64,000 nt of DNA from Variovorax paradoxus (GCF_022009635.1 NZ_CP091716.1:2247001-2311000); one strand, 5' to 3'; shown: positions 39,540-48,514, numbered from the stretch's first letter. A program made the numbers and translations. The notes: generated from the letters alone by a model not told the origin.

Positions 39540-39586
39540 GCGGAGCCGGGCACGCGGTGTTTCCGGCTCCGCAACCCCCATTTTTG
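39540..39586 (+). terminator. Terminator-like hairpins after the efe unit
   Basis: CGGAGCCGG and CCGGCTCCG pair around a 13-base loop, followed after AACCCCCA by TTTTT. The T-run is a few bases late, and a second small stem (CCCCCA...GAGGGG) overlaps it. The structure probably separates the efe genes from feoA. Confidence 0.5.
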
Positions 39587-39606
39587 AGGGGTGGTCAGGT
39601 TTGCGT

Positions 39607-39628
39607 GAGTGAGAATTGCTAGCATTCG
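39607..39628. promoter_or_regulatory. Fur-box-like site upstream of feoA
   Basis: AGTGAGAATTGCTAGCATTC shares TGAGAATnGCT and a downstream ATT with the site before efeU. It ends about 47 bases before the proposed GTG start of feoA. The repeated motif at both iron units supports Fur control of each. Confidence 0.5.
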
Positions 39629-39674
39629 GGGTATTGCTTACTTGGCGCGCCGATATTCAGGGCGCCCCCTCACC

Positions 39675-39974
39675 GTGCACACCAAAGACAACGGCGCAGC
39701 GCCGGCACCCGCCGTCCTGCACCTCGACCAGCTTCCGAACAACCAGTGGGCGACCGTGCTCGACGTGGCGCGCCCCGAGAGCGCCGACGACCGCGAACTC
39801 GTGCTGCGCCTGACCGAAATCGGCTTCGTGCCCGGCGAGGCCGTGCGCATCGTGGCCAGCGGCCTTCCGGGCCGCGAGCCGCTGGCGGTTCGCCTGGGTC
39901 ACACCACCTTCGCGCTGCGCCGCCACGAGGCCGCGCTCATCCACGTGACGCCGGGGGCTGCCCACCATGGTTGA
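39675..39974 (+). CDS. feoA: Ferrous iron transport protein A
   Basis: A 99-residue SH3-like protein that assists the FeoB ferrous iron channel. The core is typical: DRELVLRLTEIGFVPGEAVR, then GREPLAVRLGHTTFALRRHE. I place the start at the GTG at 39675 (VHTKDNGAAP). The open frame reaches back to an ATG at 39609, but that ATG lies within the Fur-like site and the added residues look random. The gene overlaps feoB by eight bases. Confidence 0.9.
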   Translation: MHTKDNGAAPAPAVLHLDQLPNNQWATVLDVARPESADDRELVLRLTEIGFVPGEAVRIVASGLPGREPLAVRLGHTTFALRRHEAALIHVTPGAAHHG

Positions 39975-41862
39975 GGCCGTCATCCAGGGGCCCGGTGGCT
40001 TCGCCGCCACTGCGCAGCCGGGGCGCATCGCGCTGCTGGGCAACCCCAACTGCGGCAAGACCGCGCTGTTCAACCTGCTCACCGGCAGCCGCCAGAAGGT
40101 GGCCAACTACGCCGGCGTGACCGTCGAGCGCAAGGAAGGCACGCTTCGCACGCCCTCGGGCCGCCGCGTGTTCGTGCTCGATCTGCCGGGCGCCTACAGC
40201 CTGAATGCGCTGAGCGCCGACGAGGCCGTGACCCGCGACATCGTCACCGGCCAGAGTAAGGAAGCCTTGCCCGAGCTGCTGGTGTGCGTCACCGACGCCA
40301 CCAACCTGCGGCTGAACCTGCGGCTGGTGCTCGAAGCCCGGCGGCTCGGCCTTCCGATGGTGATGGCGCTCAACATGACCGACATGGCGAAGAAGCAGGG
40401 CATCGCGGTCGACACCGCCGTGCTCTCGCGCGAGCTGGGCATCCCGGTCATCGAGACCGTGGGCGTGCACACCGGCGGCGCGCAGGGCCTGCTGGAGGCG
40501 CTCGACCTGCCCGTGGCCACCGCCGCGCCGCAGCCCTGGCAGGCGCCGGGGCTGGACGACGTGCTCGCCACGCAGCGCGAGGTTCGCCGCATTCTCGGCT
40601 TGGCCGTGAAGGAGCCGGTGGGCAGCCTGGCCACCAGCGACCGCATCGACCGCGTGGTGCTGCACCCCGTGTGGGGCATGCTGGTGCTGGCCGTCACCAT
40701 GTTCCTGATGTTCCAGGCGGTGTTCAGCTGGGCCAACGTGCCGATGGACGCCATCAAGGCCGGCACCGAGGCGCTGGGCGGGCTCATCAAGACGCACATG
40801 GGCGAGGGCATGCTGCAGAGCCTGCTGGTCGACGGCGTGATCGCGGGCGTGGGCGGCGTCATCGTCTTCCTGCCGCAGATCCTGATTCTTTTCCTGTTCA
40901 TCCTCGCGCTGGAAGACTCCGGCTACCTGCCGCGCGCGGCCTTCCTGCTCGACCGCGTGATGGGCACGGTGGGTTTGTCGGGCCGCTCGTTCATTCCGCT
41001 GCTGTCAAGCTTCGCCTGCGCGATTCCGGGCGTGATGGCCACGCGCACCATCAGCAACTGGCGCGACCGCATCACCACCATCATGATCGCGCCGCTCATG
41101 ACCTGTTCGGCGCGGCTGCCGGTGTATGCGCTGCTCATCGCGGCCTTCATTCCGGCGCGCACCGTGGGCGGCGTGTTCAACCTGCAGGGCGTGGTGCTGT
41201 TCGCGCTGTACGTGTTCGGCATCGTCTCGGCCATGGCCGTGGCATGGGTGATGAAGCGCTTTCGCGACAACACCGCGCATTCGCCGCTGATGATGGAGCT
41301 GCCCGCCTACCGCTGGCCCAATCCGCGCAACCTGGCGCTGGGCCTGTACGAGCGCGCATGGATCTTCCTGCAGCGCGTGGGCACGATCATCCTCACGCTC
41401 ACGATCCTGCTGTGGTTCCTCTCGACCTTCCCGTCGCCTCCCGAAGGCGCGACCGGCCCTGCCATCCAGTACAGCCTGGCAGGCATGATCGGGCGCGGCC
41501 TGGAGCACATCTTCGCGCCCATCGGCTTCAACTGGCAGATCTCGATCGCGCTGGTGCCGGGCATGGCGGCGCGCGAAGTGGCCGTGGGCGCGCTGGGCAC
41601 GGTGTATGCGCTGTCGGCCACGGGCGACGACGTGGCGGGCCAGCTGGAGCCGCTGATCGCCGGCAGCTGGTCGCTGGCCACGGCGCTGTCGCTGCTGGTC
41701 TGGTATGTGTTCGCGCCGCAGTGCATATCGACGCTGGCGGCGGTGAAGCGCGAGACCGGTTCGTGGCGGTACGTGTGGATCATGGCCGGCTACCTGTTCG
41801 CACTTGCGTATATGGCCTGCTTCATCACCTACCGCGTTGCGGTGGCACTCGGAGCAGGTTAA
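39967..41862 (+). CDS. feoB: Ferrous iron transporter FeoB
   Basis: Ferrous iron channel with an N-terminal GTPase domain. In the 631 residues the G-protein motifs are clear: GNPNCGKTALFN (P-loop, about residues 24-35), VERKEG after the switch I threonine, DLPGAYSLNA, and NMTD (G4). The membrane part has about eight helices, with gate segments such as CAIPGVMATRTISNWRDRIT and GMAAREVAVGALG. It is shorter than the Escherichia protein (773), lacking much of the middle spacer. The start overlaps feoA, and a small Cys-rich gene follows after 29 bases. Confidence 0.96.
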   Translation: MVEAVIQGPGGFAATAQPGRIALLGNPNCGKTALFNLLTGSRQKVANYAGVTVERKEGTLRTPSGRRVFVLDLPGAYSLNALSADEAVTRDIVTGQSKEALPELLVCVTDATNLRLNLRLVLEARRLGLPMVMALNMTDMAKKQGIAVDTAVLSRELGIPVIETVGVHTGGAQGLLEALDLPVATAAPQPWQAPGLDDVLATQREVRRILGLAVKEPVGSLATSDRIDRVVLHPVWGMLVLAVTMFLMFQAVFSWANVPMDAIKAGTEALGGLIKTHMGEGMLQSLLVDGVIAGVGGVIVFLPQILILFLFILALEDSGYLPRAAFLLDRVMGTVGLSGRSFIPLLSSFACAIPGVMATRTISNWRDRITTIMIAPLMTCSARLPVYALLIAAFIPARTVGGVFNLQGVVLFALYVFGIVSAMAVAWVMKRFRDNTAHSPLMMELPAYRWPNPRNLALGLYERAWIFLQRVGTIILTLTILLWFLSTFPSPPEGATGPAIQYSLAGMIGRGLEHIFAPIGFNWQISIALVPGMAAREVAVGALGTVYALSATGDDVAGQLEPLIAGSWSLATALSLLVWYVFAPQCISTLAAVKRETGSWRYVWIMAGYLFALAYMACFITYRVAVALGAG

Positions 41863-41891
41863 AACCTCCCGTTGAAAGGTTAGAGGAAGAA

Positions 41892-42194
41892 ATGGCACAG
41901 CAACTGATCGTCGGATTCATCGTCGCCGCCGCCGCGTTCTATGCGGTCTGGCGCTGGATGCCCGCAGGCTGGCGGCGCGGTGCCGCGCAGAAGCTCGCGG
42001 CCGGCACGCACCGCGCGGGCTGGGTCGACGAAGAGCGCGCCAGGGAGCTGGCCGCCTCGCTGGCCAAGACATCGGGCTGCGGCTCGTGCGACAGCTGCGG
42101 AAGCTGCGCTCCCAAGACACCCCTCAAACCCACCGAAGCCGACAAGGCCGCGAGCCCCACGTCCAGCGCGCTGTCGTCCACGCACAGCCGCTGA
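41892..42194 (+). CDS. Small single-pass membrane protein with a Cys-rich motif behind feoB (DUF6587-like)
   Basis: A 100-residue protein with an N-terminal membrane helix (LIVGFIVAAAAFYAVWRW), a basic stretch, and near residue 60 the cluster GCGSCDSCGSCAPK, four cysteines in a CxxCxxCxxC pattern, before a polar tail. The position directly after feoB is where FeoC occurs in enterobacteria, but this protein lacks the FeoC winged helix. I recall such proteins as DUF6587 in Comamonadaceae. The cysteines could bind Fe-S or ferrous iron; the function is not established. AGAGGAAGAA precedes the ATG. Confidence 0.82.
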   Translation: MAQQLIVGFIVAAAAFYAVWRWMPAGWRRGAAQKLAAGTHRAGWVDEERARELAASLAKTSGCGSCDSCGSCAPKTPLKPTEADKAASPTSSALSSTHSR

Positions 42195-42198
42195 GCCG

Positions 42199-43383
42199 AT
42201 GCCCGCGCACATCCTCGTCGCCGGGGGCGGCATCGGGGGGCTGGCCACCGCGCTGGCGCTTTCCCGGCACCGGCACCGGGCCGACGTTTTCGAGCAGGCC
42301 GCCGTCTTCGGCGAAATCGGCGCCGGCGTGCAGCTCGGCCCCAACGCCACGCGGCGCCTCCAGCAGCTTGATCTGGGACAGGGCCTCGCGGCCATCGCGG
42401 CGCGGCCCGATGCGCTGGTGGTGCACAGCGCCGACAGCGGCTCCGAGCTGGCCCGCATGCCGCTCGGCGACACCATGCAGCAGCGCTACGGCGCCCCCTA
42501 TTTCTGCGTGCACCGTGCCGACCTGCACGGCCTGCTGCTCGAAGCCGTGCGCGCGCGCGGCACCGGTGCGCTCGTCACCGCCGCGCGCATCGCGCAGGTG
42601 GAGACCAGCGACGACCTCGTCTGCATGTCGAGCAACGACGCGCGCGCCTGGGAAGGCGAGGCGATCGTCGGCGCCGACGGCCTCTGGAGCCTGGTGCGGC
42701 GCCAGCTCGACACCCCGTCGGCCGCGCAGTCGCCCCGCGTCACCGGCCACACGGCCTGGCGCTCGCTGATCGAGCAGGCGAAGCTGCCGGCTGCCATGCG
42801 CCGCCGGCAGGTCGACGTTTGGCTGGGCCCGCGCCTGCATGCGGTTGCCTATCCGGTGCGCGGCGGCGACTGGCTCAACGTGGTGGTGATCGCCGAATCC
42901 GCGCCCGCCGGCGATGCGCGCGACTGGGACCAGGCCAGCAGCATCGCCGCACTCAGGCAGGCGATGGGGCGCAGTTGCGCCGGCCTGCAATCATTGCTCG
43001 ACGCCATGCCCGGCTGGCGCGCATGGTCGCTCGGCGACCGGGCGCCCATGACCGGCGCGGCCGAGATGGCGCACGAGCGCGTCGCGCTGGTGGGCGACGC
43101 CGCGCACCCGATGGTTCCCTACCTCGCGCAGGGCGCGGGCATGGCCATCGAAGATGCGCTGGCGCTGGCCGATGCGCTGGGCGAGGGCAGCGCGGCCGAG
43201 GTGCCCGCCGCCTTCGCGCGCTATGCCGAGGCACGCTGGGCGCGCAACGCACAGGTGCAGGCCAGGGCGCGCCGCAACGGAGAAATCTTCCACGCGACCG
43301 GCCCGGTGCGGCTGGGCCGCGACATCGCGATGCGCCTGCTGGGCGCGAAGCTGCTCGACCAGCCCTGGCTTTACGGCGGGTAG
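42199..43383 (+). CDS. FAD-dependent aromatic monooxygenase (3-hydroxybenzoate 6-hydroxylase / salicylate hydroxylase type)
   Basis: A 394-residue class A flavoprotein hydroxylase. FAD motifs in order: HILVAGGGIGGLATALALS at the N-terminus, the DG motif in AIVGADGLWSLVRRQL, and GDAAHPMVPYLAQGAGMAIE near the C-terminus. The EIGAGVQLGPNATRRL segment is typical of the salicylate/3-hydroxybenzoate hydroxylase group. The start is four bases after the preceding stop. No other aromatic-degradation genes are adjacent, so the substrate is open. It converges with the ankyrin protein gene. Confidence 0.88.
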   Translation: MPAHILVAGGGIGGLATALALSRHRHRADVFEQAAVFGEIGAGVQLGPNATRRLQQLDLGQGLAAIAARPDALVVHSADSGSELARMPLGDTMQQRYGAPYFCVHRADLHGLLLEAVRARGTGALVTAARIAQVETSDDLVCMSSNDARAWEGEAIVGADGLWSLVRRQLDTPSAAQSPRVTGHTAWRSLIEQAKLPAAMRRRQVDVWLGPRLHAVAYPVRGGDWLNVVVIAESAPAGDARDWDQASSIAALRQAMGRSCAGLQSLLDAMPGWRAWSLGDRAPMTGAAEMAHERVALVGDAAHPMVPYLAQGAGMAIEDALALADALGEGSAAEVPAAFARYAEARWARNAQVQARARRNGEIFHATGPVRLGRDIAMRLLGAKLLDQPWLYGG

Positions 43384-43393
43384 GCCAGAAGGC

Positions 43394-44644
43394 TCAGAGC
43401 CTGAACGCCTGCAGGTGCTCGATGCGCTCGGCGATGCCTTCCTGTCCGAGGTAGTGGCCCAGCTTGCCGTCCTGCATCTTCGCGAGCGTGGTTTCCAGTT
43501 CCTGCAGCATGGCATCGCGGTCCGCGACGAAAGCCGGCGCCACGTCGATGCCGGCCCGCTCGCAGGCCTCCGCGATCAGGTGCGCGCTCGCGGGCGCACC
43601 GCAGGCCGCGCACTTGACGATGGCCGCCACGTTGGGCTCCGCGCCGTTGGCCAGCAGCGCGGCCGTGAGTTCGGGTGCGATCTGCCCGTCGATGTTGCGA
43701 AGCGCATCGGCCGCCACCGGCGCGCCGGCGCGCACCAGTGCCGCCGCGGCGGCGAAGGCGCCATGCCCCACCGCCACATCGACTGCCAGCGCGCTGCCCT
43801 GCAGCGGCCCGTCGAAGCCCACGCCCGCGGCGGCGAGCTGCGCGATCAGGCCGGCGTCGTCCGTCGCGATGGCATGGCGCAGGGCCACGCGCGCGAGCGC
43901 AGGCTTGTGGCGCAGCGTGCCTTCGGCCAGCGGCGTACGCCAGTCGACCACGGCGCGCGAATAGAAGGCGACCAGCTTGTCCATCAGGTCGAGGTCGAGC
44001 CCGTGTTCCTCGTGCCGGTCGTCCAGGTACTCGAGCAGCGTCTGGCCCGCGAAATAGTCGCTCGTGGGAGCGAGCGGGTCTTCGTCCAGGTGCAGCGCCG
44101 CGAAGGCGCTCATCAGGTCGGAGGCGATGGTGTTCACGCTGTCCTCGTGCAGCGCGTGCGTCCAGGCCGGCGGCAGGCCCTTCTTCCAGGCGACGATCTG
44201 CCCGTGCTCGGCGCCGGGCTCGACCACCGCGTAGATGCGGTCGGTGTACTCGAAGCCGCCGAAGGGCAGGTGCGTGAGCTTGCCGCTCCACGGCTCGCCG
44301 CTTTCTTCGGCGGCTTCCTGCGCCAGTTCCTGTTCGTGGTCGATCCAGCCCTGCAGGTCGTGATAGCTGTCGCTGCCGTTCCAGAAGAGCTCGGTCCAGC
44401 TGATGCCTTCGAGGTTGCCGTTCATCTCGAGCGACAGGTCGTAGTCCAGCTGGCCGCCCGCGGTGACTTCCCACAGCGCGAGAAGCCCACCGGGAATCGG
44501 CCCCGCGCACAGCGCCTGCACCGCGGCGATCTGCGCCTGGGGCATCGGCGGCTGCGCATCGAAGATCACGCGGTTGGCGAACAGCACGACGCCGTGTTCG
44601 CGCAGGGTGGAGAGCTCGTCGGGTGTGAACCGGATGTCGTGCAT
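43394..44644 (-). CDS. Ankyrin-repeat protein with a SUKH/SMI1-like N-terminal half
   Basis: A 416-residue cytoplasmic-looking protein. The N-terminal 200 residues resemble a SMI1/KNR4 (SUKH) fold, with IPGGLLALWEVTAGGQLDYD, many acidic and aromatic residues, and HDLQGWIDHEQELAQEA. The C-terminal half has degenerate ankyrin units, e.g. RHAIATDDAGLIAQLAAAGV and GHGAFAAAAALVRAGAPVA and LTAALLANGAEPN. The start at 44644 is preferred over an upstream in-frame GTG at 44707. SUKH proteins often act as immunity proteins against secreted toxins; no toxin gene is nearby, so this is only a possibility. Confidence 0.75.
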   Translation of the reverse strand: MHDIRFTPDELSTLREHGVVLFANRVIFDAQPPMPQAQIAAVQALCAGPIPGGLLALWEVTAGGQLDYDLSLEMNGNLEGISWTELFWNGSDSYHDLQGWIDHEQELAQEAAEESGEPWSGKLTHLPFGGFEYTDRIYAVVEPGAEHGQIVAWKKGLPPAWTHALHEDSVNTIASDLMSAFAALHLDEDPLAPTSDYFAGQTLLEYLDDRHEEHGLDLDLMDKLVAFYSRAVVDWRTPLAEGTLRHKPALARVALRHAIATDDAGLIAQLAAAGVGFDGPLQGSALAVDVAVGHGAFAAAAALVRAGAPVAADALRNIDGQIAPELTAALLANGAEPNVAAIVKCAACGAPASAHLIAEACERAGIDVAPAFVADRDAMLQELETTLAKMQDGKLGHYLGQEGIAERIEHLQAFRL

Positions 44645-44744
44645 GGCGGTGGCCTCCGTTGTTTCCAAAACTGTAGCGCTTTGAGCCAACGGGGCAATCC
44701 GGACCACCCCAGCTTCATGAGGGCGTTTGCCAGGTGGGGCGCGC

Positions 44745-45605
44745 CTAGAGGTCGGTGCGCAGCTTCCAGATCTCGGGGAACAGCACCACTTCGAGCATCT
44801 TGCGCAGGTAGCTCACGCCGCCGGTGCCGCCGGTGCCGCGCTTGAAGCCGATCACGCGCTCGACCGTGGTCACATGGCGAAAGCGCCAAAGGCGGAAGGC
44901 GTCTTCGAGGTCGGTGAGCTTTTCGCCGAGCTGGTACAGGTCCCAGTGCGCATGCGGGTCGCGGTATACGGCGAGCCATGCGGCCTCGACGCCGTCGCTC
45001 GGCTCGTAGGGCTGCGTCCAGTCGCGCTCCAGCCGGTCGGCGGGCACGGGCAGGCCGTGGCGCGCGAGCAGGCGAAGCGATTCGTCGTAGAGCGAGGGCG
45101 CGCGGTAGGCCGCTTCAACCTGCGCGAGCAGGTCGGCGCGGTGCGCGTGCGGCTTGAGCATGGCGGCGTTCTTGTTGCCGAGCGCGAATTCGATGCAGCG
45201 GTACTGCGCGCTCTGGAAGCCGCTGGAGTTGGCGAGATAGGGGCGCATCGCCGTGTACTCGGGCGGCGTCATGGTGGAGAGCACGGTCCATGCGCTCACC
45301 AGCTGTTCCATGATGCGGCTCACGCGGGCCAGCATCTTGAAGGCGTCGGCCAGTTTCTCTTCGGCGATGCAGGCGGTGGCGGCGCGCAGCTCGTGCAGCA
45401 TGAGCTTCATCCAGAGTTCGCTGGTCTGGTGCTGCACGATGAACAGCATCTCGTCGTGCGCGGGCGAAAGCGGATGCTGCGCGTTGAGGATCTCGTCGAG
45501 GTGCAGGTAGTCGCCGTAGCTCATCGACACGCTGAAATCCAGCTGCGCCTTTTCTTCGTGAACGATGTTCTCGGGGCTTGTCGCGGGGCTCTTGTCGGGG
45601 CTCAT
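44745..45605 (-). CDS. kynA: Tryptophan 2,3-dioxygenase
   Basis: Haem enzyme opening the indole ring of tryptophan to N-formylkynurenine. The 286-residue protein has the family blocks [39 protein letters not shown], and the C-terminal [14 protein letters not shown]. It is last in the kynB-kynU-kynA operon; its ATG overlaps the kynU stop by four bases (ATGA), indicating coupled translation. By pathway knowledge it acts first, although its gene is last. Confidence 0.97.
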   Translation of the reverse strand: MSPDKSPATSPENIVHEEKAQLDFSVSMSYGDYLHLDEILNAQHPLSPAHDEMLFIVQHQTSELWMKLMLHELRAATACIAEEKLADAFKMLARVSRIMEQLVSAWTVLSTMTPPEYTAMRPYLANSSGFQSAQYRCIEFALGNKNAAMLKPHAHRADLLAQVEAAYRAPSLYDESLRLLARHGLPVPADRLERDWTQPYEPSDGVEAAWLAVYRDPHAHWDLYQLGEKLTDLEDAFRLWRFRHVTTVERVIGFKRGTGGTGGVSYLRKMLEVVLFPEIWKLRTDL

Positions 45606-46879
45606 GTCACTGCGTTCTTGCGGTTGAATTCAGGGCGTCGCCAATCGCCGGTCTCGAGCACCTGCACCAGGTGCTCTACCGAGTTCCACACGTCCTCGAA
45701 GCCGATGTACAGCGGCGTGAAGCCGAAGCGCAGGATGTCGGGCATTTGCGAATCGCCGGCGCGGTAGTCGCCGATCACGCCGCGCGCGATCAGCGCCTGC
45801 ACGATGGCGTAGGCGCCTTCATTGCGGCTCAGGCATACCTGCGAGCCGCGCAGCGCATGGTCGCGCGGCGTGACCAGCGAGAGGCCGTGGCCGGCGCAGC
45901 GCTCTTCGACCAGCGCGATGAAGAGGTCCGTGAGCGCGAGCGACTTGGCGCGCAGCGCGGACATCGCGCCGCCGGCGCCATTGAAGGCTTCGGCCGCGAG
46001 CACGGTGTCGATTCCGCATTCGAGCCCGGCCAGCGCGATGATTGGCTGCGTGCCGCAGAGGTAGCGGCCCACGCCCGGCGCGGGGCGGTAGTGCGGCGTG
46101 AACTCGAAGGGCGCCGCGTGGCCCCACCAGCCCGACAGCGGCTGCTCGAACTGGCCGGCGTGCCGCGTGTTGACCCACGCGAAGGCCGGCGCGCCAGGAC
46201 CGCCGTTAAGGTACTTGTAGCCGCAGCCGATCGCGTAGTCGGCGTCGCTGTCGTTCAGCGCAACGGGCACGGCACCCGCGCTGTGCGCGAGGTCCCACAC
46301 CGTGAGCGCGCCCACGGCGTGCGCGGCGGCGGTGATTGCCTTCATGTCGTGCATGGCGCCGGTGCGGTAGTTGACGTGCGTGAGCATCAGCACGGCCACT
46401 TCGTCGGTCAGCACGCCGGGCAATTCGCTCGCGTCGATCAGCTTGAGCGTGAAGCCACGCTCGCGGCACAGCGACTCGGCAATGTAGAGGTCGGTCGGAA
46501 AGTTGCTGCGCTCGCTCACCACCAGCTTGCGGCCGCTTTCCTTCTGCTGCGAGAGCGCAGCGAACAGCACCTTGTAGAGATTGACCGAGGTGCTGTCGGT
46601 GCACACTACTTCGCCGGGCGCGGCGCCGATCAGGCGGGCCACCTTGTCGCCCAGGCGCTGCGGCAGGTCGAACCAGCTCGCGGTGTTCCAGGAGCGGATC
46701 AGGCCTTCGCCCCATTCCTTGGTCACGACTTCGGCGATGCGCGCGGGCGCGGCCTTGGGCATCACGCCGAGCGAGTTGCCGTCGAGATAGAGCACGCCCT
46801 CGGGCACGATGAATTGGTCGCGCAAGGCGCGCAGCGGGTCTTGCGCGTCGAGCGCGCGGCAGTCTGCAAGAGTCGTCAT
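45602..46879 (-). CDS. kynU: Kynureninase
   Basis: PLP enzyme cleaving kynurenine to anthranilate and alanine. The ATG at 46879 ([16 protein letters not shown]) gives 425 residues; an in-frame upstream start would overlap kynB. Motifs: [50 protein letters not shown], and the PLP lysine in [15 protein letters not shown]. It follows kynB by ten bases and overlaps kynA. Together the three genes convert tryptophan to anthranilate. Confidence 0.96.
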   Translation of the reverse strand: MTTLADCRALDAQDPLRALRDQFIVPEGVLYLDGNSLGVMPKAAPARIAEVVTKEWGEGLIRSWNTASWFDLPQRLGDKVARLIGAAPGEVVCTDSTSVNLYKVLFAALSQQKESGRKLVVSERSNFPTDLYIAESLCRERGFTLKLIDASELPGVLTDEVAVLMLTHVNYRTGAMHDMKAITAAAHAVGALTVWDLAHSAGAVPVALNDSDADYAIGCGYKYLNGGPGAPAFAWVNTRHAGQFEQPLSGWWGHAAPFEFTPHYRPAPGVGRYLCGTQPIIALAGLECGIDTVLAAEAFNGAGGAMSALRAKSLALTDLFIALVEERCAGHGLSLVTPRDHALRGSQVCLSRNEGAYAIVQALIARGVIGDYRAGDSQMPDILRFGFTPLYIGFEDVWNSVEHLVQVLETGDWRRPEFNRKNAVT

Positions 46880-46889
46880 GGTGGAGGTT

Positions 46890-47540
46890 TCAGCGGGGGA
46901 GTTCGCGCAGTACTGCGCGGACGGGGGAGGCATCGGCGCTGACCAGCTTCAGCGGCAGCGCGATGAGTTCGTAGTCGCCCTCGGGCACGTCGTCGAGCAC
47001 GAGGTTCTCGAGCACGCGCAGGTCGAGGCGGCGGATGCGTTGGTGGCTTTCCAGCGTCTTGCTGTCGGCCGGGTCGATGCTGGCGGTGTCGATGCCGATG
47101 AGCTTCACGCCCATGGCCGCCAGGCGCTCCACGGTGGCGGGCGCGTAGGCCGCCAGTTGCGGGTCCCAGTGGCCGACGGGCATGCTGTCGTAGGTACGCA
47201 CCAGCACGCGCTGGGGCAGGTGGCTGTCGATGGCGTGGGCGATGTGCTCCCACTCGATCAGCGGGCCCTGGGCGATGGCGTGGATCACGCGGCAGGGGCC
47301 CAGGAAGGGCGCGAGGTCGACGTTGCCGATGGTCTGGCCATCGGGGTCGTAGTGCAGCGGGGCATCGGCATGCGCGCCGACGTGGGGCGAGAGCTTGATC
47401 TCGCTGACGTTCACCGGGCAGCCGGGCGAGATGGTCGCGGCCCAGCGCTGCTGGTAGGGCGTGTCGCCGGGGAAGACCGGCGCGCCTTCATGCACGGGCG
47501 GTGAAATGTCCCAGATGCGTTGCTGATGTGATGAAGCCAT
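46890..47540 (-). CDS. kynB: Kynurenine formamidase (cyclase family)
   Basis: Hydrolyses N-formylkynurenine to kynurenine, the middle step of the pathway. The 216-residue metal-dependent cyclase-family protein carries the zinc-binding motif [19 protein letters not shown] (HxGxHxDxPxH) around residues 50-65 and begins with [20 protein letters not shown]. It is first of the kynB-kynU-kynA unit. A 22-bp imperfect palindrome lies 32-53 bases upstream of its start, a likely control site. Confidence 0.96.
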   Translation of the reverse strand: MASSHQQRIWDISPPVHEGAPVFPGDTPYQQRWAATISPGCPVNVSEIKLSPHVGAHADAPLHYDPDGQTIGNVDLAPFLGPCRVIHAIAQGPLIEWEHIAHAIDSHLPQRVLVRTYDSMPVGHWDPQLAAYAPATVERLAAMGVKLIGIDTASIDPADSKTLESHQRIRRLDLRVLENLVLDDVPEGDYELIALPLKLVSADASPVRAVLRELPR

Positions 47541-47571
47541 GGCGCGAAGTTAGCGCCGGGCGAGGGGTCGT

Positions 47572-47593
47572 GGTGTCGGTTATTTCCAACACC
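47572..47593. promoter_or_regulatory. Candidate operator upstream of the kyn operon
   Basis: GGTGTCGG and CCAACACC, complementary at seven of eight positions, flank six bases (TTATTT). The site is 32 bases before the kynB start. No regulator gene is adjacent; in other bacteria an Lrp-type KynR controls these genes, but I cannot tie it to this site. Confidence 0.45.
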
Positions 47594-47617
47594 CTGCGTG
47601 ACGAGTTGAAGCGAGGT

Positions 47618-47932
47618 TCAGTGAAGCGACGACAGCGCCGGCAGGCCGTGCCGGGCCCGCGCGCGTTCGCAGGCGTCGCTGCCCGACTGCAGCTCGTGGC
47701 AGGGATTGGGCCGCCATTCGTAGATGCCGCAACTCACGGACTGGCCGATCTTGCCGGTGAGGGCGGCGCAGCGCATGGGCGTGTGATCGGTGCCGCGCAT
47801 GCGGCAGAGGCTCTCGTTCACCTCGACGGCGAGGCCGGAGGGCACCTTGCCGCCGTTCTCGTCGAGCTCGTGCACGCTGAAGTCGACGCGGTAGGCGGCG
47901 CAGCAGGCGCCGCATTGCTGGCAGGGGTTCAT
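47618..47932 (-). CDS. YkgJ-family cysteine-cluster protein
   Basis: A 104-residue protein of the zinc/iron-chelating YkgJ family. It begins MNPCQQCGACCAAYRVDFS, with four cysteines in CxxCxxCC, and has later cysteines in ESLCRMRG, MRCAAL, VSCGIYEWRPNPCHE and SDACERAR. These probably bind a metal or Fe-S cluster. The function of the family is not established. The start at 47932 is set by this N-terminal motif; it overlaps the upstream gene by four bases. Confidence 0.88.
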   Translation of the reverse strand: MNPCQQCGACCAAYRVDFSVHELDENGGKVPSGLAVEVNESLCRMRGTDHTPMRCAALTGKIGQSVSCGIYEWRPNPCHELQSGSDACERARARHGLPALSSLH

Positions 47933-48486
47933 GGGGCAAGAAGGGCGGCGTCGTGCACGCGCCGCAGCAGGCGGCGGCGGATCAGCCCGCTCGCGGGGCG
48001 GATCAGCAGCCAGTAAGGGGTGAAGCGGCGGCGCGCCGCGTCGTCGCCGCACCACACGCGGGTGCGGGTGGTCAGGCGCGTGCCCCGGCCCTCGGGCTGG
48101 GCGGTGAAGTTGAGCACCAGCTTGGCAAGGCCCGTGGCGTCGAGCGCAGCGAAGGCGCCTGCATCGGCCAGCGGGACCAGCCCGTAGTCCGACTGCCAGA
48201 AACGGCCCGCGAGGCCGAAGGCCAGTTCGCGTTCGCCGTCGCGGCCGAGCAAGGTGAATTCGTCGAGGCTGAAGGCCGGCCGGTCCCGCAGGGCCGACGC
48301 GAAGCCCAGGCGCCCGGCCAGCCGGTTCGGCAGCTCGCGCAGCGCGATCAGGCGGCGGGCGACCGGGTCGTCGACCACATCGGGCCGGGCCGCCATGTCG
48401 AGCACGCGAACCGGCGAGGCCGGCACATGGAGGCTGTGTTCTTCCGCGAACTGGTAGCGCGGCAGGTAGCGGGTCATCAGCTCCAT
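47929..48486 (-). CDS. Uncharacterised protein, possibly SRPBCC/DUF2867-like
   Basis: A 185-residue protein with no signal peptide or membrane helix. The pattern EEHSLHVPASPVRVLDMAAR, FTLLGRDGERELAFGLAGRF, LNFTAQPEGRGTRLTTRTRV and YWLLIRPASGLIRRRLLRRV suggests a helix-grip (START-like) fold that binds a hydrophobic ligand. Family assignment is from memory and tentative. It is translationally coupled to the YkgJ-like gene (four-base overlap) and lies 28 bases downstream of argF on the same strand. Confidence 0.7.
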   Translation of the reverse strand: MELMTRYLPRYQFAEEHSLHVPASPVRVLDMAARPDVVDDPVARRLIALRELPNRLAGRLGFASALRDRPAFSLDEFTLLGRDGERELAFGLAGRFWQSDYGLVPLADAGAFAALDATGLAKLVLNFTAQPEGRGTRLTTRTRVWCGDDAARRRFTPYWLLIRPASGLIRRRLLRRVHDAALLAP

Positions 48487-48514
48487 GCGCGGCGCCTCGC
48501 GGATCGAACGGCTC

